Assembly (NCBI GenBank): GCA_034142505.1
Contig: JAWZDV010000092.1
Span: 62,001-126,000 of the forward strand
Origin: Hungatella_A sp034142505
Lineage (GTDB): Bacteria > Bacillota > Clostridia > Lachnospirales > Lachnospiraceae
Direction of reading: 5' to 3'
DNA length: 64,000 bases
How positions within the stretch are numbered: position 1 is the first letter of the stretch; each line of letters opens with the position of its first letter. This document shows positions 60,599-64,000 of this stretch, piece by piece. A model generated the notes under the pieces. The model had not been told where the DNA came from and ran no database searches. It was given only the letters and a program-made list of their open reading frames with translations. The position numbers were made by a program, and so were the translations under genes.

Positions 60599-61972
60599 TT
60601 AATCGTCTAACTGGCCCTTATAAATCTCAATCACCCGCCGCATCGCTTCCTGCCCCGGCGCTCCGATTGTCATGCGCTTTTTCACACAGTTCTCCATGCT
60701 GATGGCCTCATAAATATCGCTCTCAAACACCGGACTGATGGCCTGGAACTCCTCCAGCGACATATCATCCAGCGCCATATTTTTCCCGATGCAGTACAGC
60801 ACCAGCTGCCCCACAATCCCATGGGCATCCCGGAACGGTACTCCATGATTCACCAGATAATCCGCGGCGTCCGTCGCATTGGTAAATCCGTTTTTCGCAC
60901 TGTTCTCCATCACGTCATTGCAAAAAGACATGGTGGAAATCATACCCGTAAATAACGCCAGACATCCCTTCACCGTATCAATAGCGTCAAACGTCAGCTC
61001 CTTATCCTCCTGCATATCTTTATTATAAGCCAGCGGGATTCCCTTCATCGTAGTCAGAATCGACACCAGCGCCCCGTACACCCGGCCTGTCTTTCCTCTC
61101 ACCAGTTCCGCAATATCCGGATTTTTCTTCTGCGGCATAATGCTGCTGCCCGTCGAGTACGCGTCGTCAATCTCCACAAATTGATACTCATTGGTATTCC
61201 AGATGATAATTTCCTCACAGAACCGGCTTAAATGCATGGAGATGGTAGAAAGAGCGCTTAAAAGCTCAATCACATAATCCCGGTCCGACACCGAATCCAT
61301 ACTGTTTAACGTAGGCCCCTGAAATCCCAGCAGCTGCGCCGTATACTCCCGGTCCAGCGGATAGGTGGTCCCGGCCAATGCCCCGGCTCCAAGAGGACAG
61401 TAATTCATCCGTTTTTTTAAATCAGAGAGCCTGGAACGGTCTCTGGAGAACATCTCGAAATAAGCACCCACATGATGGGCCAGGGTAACCGGCTGCGCCT
61501 TCTGAAGATGGGTGAAGCCCGGCATATAGGTCTCAACATTCTCCTCCATGATTCCCAGCAGTGCTTTTAAAAGCTTCTTGATCAGCCCGTCAATCTCATC
61601 AATTTCATCCCGGCAGTACAGCTTCATATCGAGAGCTACCTGGTCATTTCTGCTGCGCCCCGTGTGGAGGCGTTTCCCCGCCTCGCCGATCCGCGCAATT
61701 AAGTTGGCTTCCACAAAGGAATGAATATCCTCATGCTCCTTCGTAAACTCCAGCCGTCCTTCCTCCAAGTCCTCCTTGATGCCCTGAAGTCCCTCAATAA
61801 TCGCGATCTTATCCTCGTTGGACACAATCCCCTGTTTTGCCAGCATCGTCACATGGGCAATGCTGCCGTCAATATCCTGATGATAAAATTTCTGGTCAAA
61901 TGACAGCGATTCATTAAAATTGTGCACCAGCTGATTCGTTTCTTTTGTGAAGCGTCCGCCCCATAATTTCAT
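60599..61972 (-). CDS. argH: Argininosuccinate lyase
   Basis: Last step of arginine biosynthesis, 457 residues, fumarase/aspartase superfamily. LWGGRFTKETNQLVHNFNESLSFDQ at the start, HTGRSRNDQVALDMKLY, and GSSIMPQKKNPDIAELVRGKTGRVYG with the catalytic Ser loop. Separated from the other arg genes by the AbiE pair and the radical SAM locus. Confidence 0.97.
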   Translation of the reverse strand: MKLWGGRFTKETNQLVHNFNESLSFDQKFYHQDIDGSIAHVTMLAKQGIVSNEDKIAIIEGLQGIKEDLEEGRLEFTKEHEDIHSFVEANLIARIGEAGKRLHTGRSRNDQVALDMKLYCRDEIDEIDGLIKKLLKALLGIMEENVETYMPGFTHLQKAQPVTLAHHVGAYFEMFSRDRSRLSDLKKRMNYCPLGAGALAGTTYPLDREYTAQLLGFQGPTLNSMDSVSDRDYVIELLSALSTISMHLSRFCEEIIIWNTNEYQFVEIDDAYSTGSSIMPQKKNPDIAELVRGKTGRVYGALVSILTTMKGIPLAYNKDMQEDKELTFDAIDTVKGCLALFTGMISTMSFCNDVMENSAKNGFTNATDAADYLVNHGVPFRDAHGIVGQLVLYCIGKNMALDDMSLEEFQAISPVFESDIYEAISMENCVKKRMTIGAPGQEAMRRVIEIYKGQLDD

Positions 61973-62011
61973 ATTGTTATCTCCTTGCCTGCTTGTTTTT
62001 TCTTTTGCTTA

Positions 62012-64000
62012 TTACTCCGTTTTTTTGTCCTGTTCTTCCTCCGCCTCCAGTTCATATTCCAGTTCCTCGAACTCCTGTATCAGCGCTATGTCATCCTCAT
62101 CGGGAAAGGAATCCCCGTCATCGGACATCTCATCCATATCGCCGGTCCCTTCCTGCTCCTCTTTTAAATCGGCCTCATACTCTTCCTCTTCCCGCCTCAT
62201 CCGCTCCAGCAGATAACGGGTAATCGTCACAATGATCAGGAAAAGAATACAGCCTGCTGTGATATAGAATCCGGTCCGCAGCCCCTCCGGCTCATATTCC
62301 AGTACCACCGTGTGGGTGCCCTCCGACAGGCTGACGCCCATAAACGCCCCAAACATTTTTCTTGGCATCCGTCTGGAACCGTCCACCATAATCGTCCATC
62401 CCTTGTCATAGGGCACACTGGTGTACAAAAGCCCCGGCTTCTCCACGGTGACAACCCCTTCAATCCGTTCATCCGTCCAGCCGGTCACCGTCATAGGATA
62501 CCGATTTAGAATTTCATACACGGACCGAAGCCCCTGATTGTTGAACAGATACGTCCGAACCGTCAGGTCCTGCCCCTCTTTTGCCGTCTTGATCACCACT
62601 TCCTGTCCGGCCTGACAGTACCCCATCTCCACCAGGAATCCTCTGTCCACATTCTTAAAGGTCTTGGAATCTTCCCCTTTGGTGACGGTAATCTCATCAA
62701 TCTTGCGGTTAGCCACGTAAGCGTAATACTCACCGGAAGTCTCCGGCGTAAACCGGTACGTGTCGCCTTTGGTTTCCCCATGGGCTTCCACCAGCACCTG
62801 CTCGGCCCCGATCACATTGCACAGATCGTTCTGCACCTCCGCCGGATTGCCCAGATCCATCTGCCAGTTATTTTCCATCTGCTCGTCCACCACAAACCCC
62901 AGCGGCAGGGTGAAATTCCGCTCATACAGGTAAGTGTCGCCCGACTGCCCCTTGAAGGTCAGCAGTTCATCGTCATTTGACTGTTCCGAGTAAAGTCCAT
63001 ATTTCACAGAAAACAAAGAATCCACCAGCGGCGTACTGCCGGTAATACTGTACGCGTTGGTATTGCCCTCACAGCCCATCATCTTGAAAAAGGAAGTCAG
63101 GCTGGAGTTGGCCGTGGAGGAGAACAGGGATACCGACGGGAAGTTCATCCATGCCCCATCGTTCTTCGTCTTTCTCGTCACCTTCTCCACCCGGTAAAAG
63201 GTATCGGCGGGACGAATCAGCTCCATCAGATTCTCCACATCCGCATTGTCGTCCATATAATTGGTTCTGCTGGTGGTCGTCACGCTGGTCACCGTGGTGT
63301 TCACCGCCGATTCCACAGCCACCACCGCCAAAACAATCACCACCAGGATATTGGAATTCACCTTTTTATGTTTATACAGGTACAAAATCCCCGCATAAAT
63401 CGCCAGGAAAATGATGGCCACATAGTATACATAGTATTTAAAATGCTCCTGTTCCACCAGCTTCTCCGCCAGGATCACAAAGGTGACCGCCCCGAAGAAT
63501 GCAATCACAATCGACTTCCACGAGATATCCTTCAGATTCCGGTAGGCCTGATAACACATAAACAGCACCAGGAAAATGTAGATAAAGGACTGCCTGCACG
63601 GCAGACTGTTGGGGTAATGGAACCCGTGCCAGATAAAGTTCAGCAGATTCAGGGAAAAGCTGGCATAGAAAAACAGCAGCATCCCGCAGTACATCACCTT
63701 CTCCCGCACCGATATCTTTTTACACACCAGATATAGCAGCATAAAGAGGAATACCGCCACGCCGCAGTAAATATTGGGCCAGTGGTCCAGACCGATCTCC
63801 ACCTCCACATTGCCCATATGTCTGGCAATCATATCAAAAATAGAGAAGTAGGAGGTCACGGTTTTCGGGAAATTAAAATTGCCGGAAGCCGTCGTCTGGA
63901 GGGCATAGACCTCGGGCAGCAGCACCACCGCCGCCAGTCCGCCGGCCACCAGGGAGTAAATACCGAAATGGACAATATTCCAGGCGTAATCCACAATGGA
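62012..64000 (-). CDS. YfhO-family membrane protein, partial
   Basis: The C-terminal 660 residues of a large polytopic protein; the frame is open to the right edge and the true N-terminus is outside (the GTG at 63994 is internal Val). Visible: at least six hydrophobic helices in the first 220 residues (LVAGGLAAVVLLPEVYALQTT; SFIYIFLVLFMCYQAYRNL), with the YfhO-type motif FWHGFHYPNSLPCRQSFIY-like segment, then a large extracellular domain and a final helix (TGFYITAGCILFLIIVTITRYLL). The tail is very acidic (EEYEADLKEEQEGTGDMDEMSDD). YfhO proteins belong to the GT-C-like group linked to glycosylation of teichoic acids or lipids. Confidence 0.85.
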   Translation of the reverse strand, partial: SIVDYAWNIVHFGIYSLVAGGLAAVVLLPEVYALQTTASGNFNFPKTVTSYFSIFDMIARHMGNVEVEIGLDHWPNIYCGVAVFLFMLLYLVCKKISVREKVMYCGMLLFFYASFSLNLLNFIWHGFHYPNSLPCRQSFIYIFLVLFMCYQAYRNLKDISWKSIVIAFFGAVTFVILAEKLVEQEHFKYYVYYVAIIFLAIYAGILYLYKHKKVNSNILVVIVLAVVAVESAVNTTVTSVTTTSRTNYMDDNADVENLMELIRPADTFYRVEKVTRKTKNDGAWMNFPSVSLFSSTANSSLTSFFKMMGCEGNTNAYSITGSTPLVDSLFSVKYGLYSEQSNDDELLTFKGQSGDTYLYERNFTLPLGFVVDEQMENNWQMDLGNPAEVQNDLCNVIGAEQVLVEAHGETKGDTYRFTPETSGEYYAYVANRKIDEITVTKGEDSKTFKNVDRGFLVEMGYCQAGQEVVIKTAKEGQDLTVRTYLFNNQGLRSVYEILNRYPMTVTGWTDERIEGVVTVEKPGLLYTSVPYDKGWTIMVDGSRRMPRKMFGAFMGVSLSEGTHTVVLEYEPEGLRTGFYITAGCILFLIIVTITRYLLERMRREEEEYEADLKEEQEGTGDMDEMSDDGDSFPDEDDIALIQEFEELEYELEAEEEQDKKTE

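Noticed and set aside
60296..60602. Arg/His-rich and Leu/Arg-rich frames overlapping the Cys-Ala repeat on both strands
   Set aside because: They are other-frame readings of the GC-rich hexanucleotide repeat; the Cys-Ala frame belongs to a long protein with two membrane helices and start coupling.

Overview
The window looks like chromosome from an anaerobic, low-to-mid GC Firmicute of the Lachnospiraceae / Clostridium cluster XIVa type. This is inferred from gene content: rubrerythrin, folD paired with a cyclodeaminase-type cyclohydrolase, ThiT behind a TPP riboswitch, several MATE pumps, AraC-controlled sugar ABC operons, a glycosaminoglycan-type lyase/GH88 locus and SPASM-type radical SAM biology. 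Most genes sit behind strong GGAGG ribosome binding sites. I see no rRNA, tRNA, CRISPR array, intact transposase, integrase or phage gene.

Layout. 1-4.1 kb: an mtnA - BMP lipoprotein - ABC ATPase operon (continuing past the left edge) diverging from a DeoR-type regulator; it looks like uptake and salvage of a nucleoside or thioribose compound. 4.1-7.4 kb: an AT-rich accessory block downstream of rlmH, with remnants of a YhcG-type nuclease and a Fic/Doc toxin, a compact PIN-domain toxin-antitoxin pair and a stand-alone DUF4062 protein. The 3' end of rlmH is repeated as a 20-bp near-perfect direct repeat at the far side of the last two modules, like attachment sites of elements that insert in rlmH. 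7.4-17.6 kb: rlmH, hydrolase, condensation-like acyltransferase, GNAT, orphan response regulator, ComEA-like protein, DMT transporter, TPP riboswitch-thiT, MATE, folD-fchA.

17.9-23.4 kb: ribose-type sugar ABC operon ending in an esterase, with a divergent AraC regulator. 23.4-28.2 kb: a permease of unknown substrate, an AsnB whose catalytic Cys is replaced by Ser, and a two-gene pair of uncharacterised proteins. 28.4-34.9 kb: a short UvrA-type ABC protein, PadR, two MATE pumps and a small unknown protein; this looks like a drug-response neighbourhood, and the second MATE has an attenuator-like leader. 35.0-42.7 kb: a polysaccharide-utilisation operon (lipoprotein, two permeases, heparinase II/III-type lyase, GH88) with a divergent AraC regulator. 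42.8-50.1 kb: MscS with a membrane MORN-like partner, YjbR, Dus, acetamidase, rubrerythrin, SleB-like hydrolase, flotillin.

50.3-62 kb: arginine biosynthesis. argC-GNAT-argJ-argB-argD run leftward, argG is divergent, and argH lies further right. Between them are an AbiE-type pair with a damaged toxin gene and the most unusual locus of the window. That locus is a radical SAM/SPASM-type enzyme whose stop codon overlaps the start codon of a two-helix membrane protein ending in a Cys-Ala repeat (nine Cys in 24 residues). This is a good candidate for an enzyme/substrate modification system. The right edge cuts a YfhO-type membrane protein.
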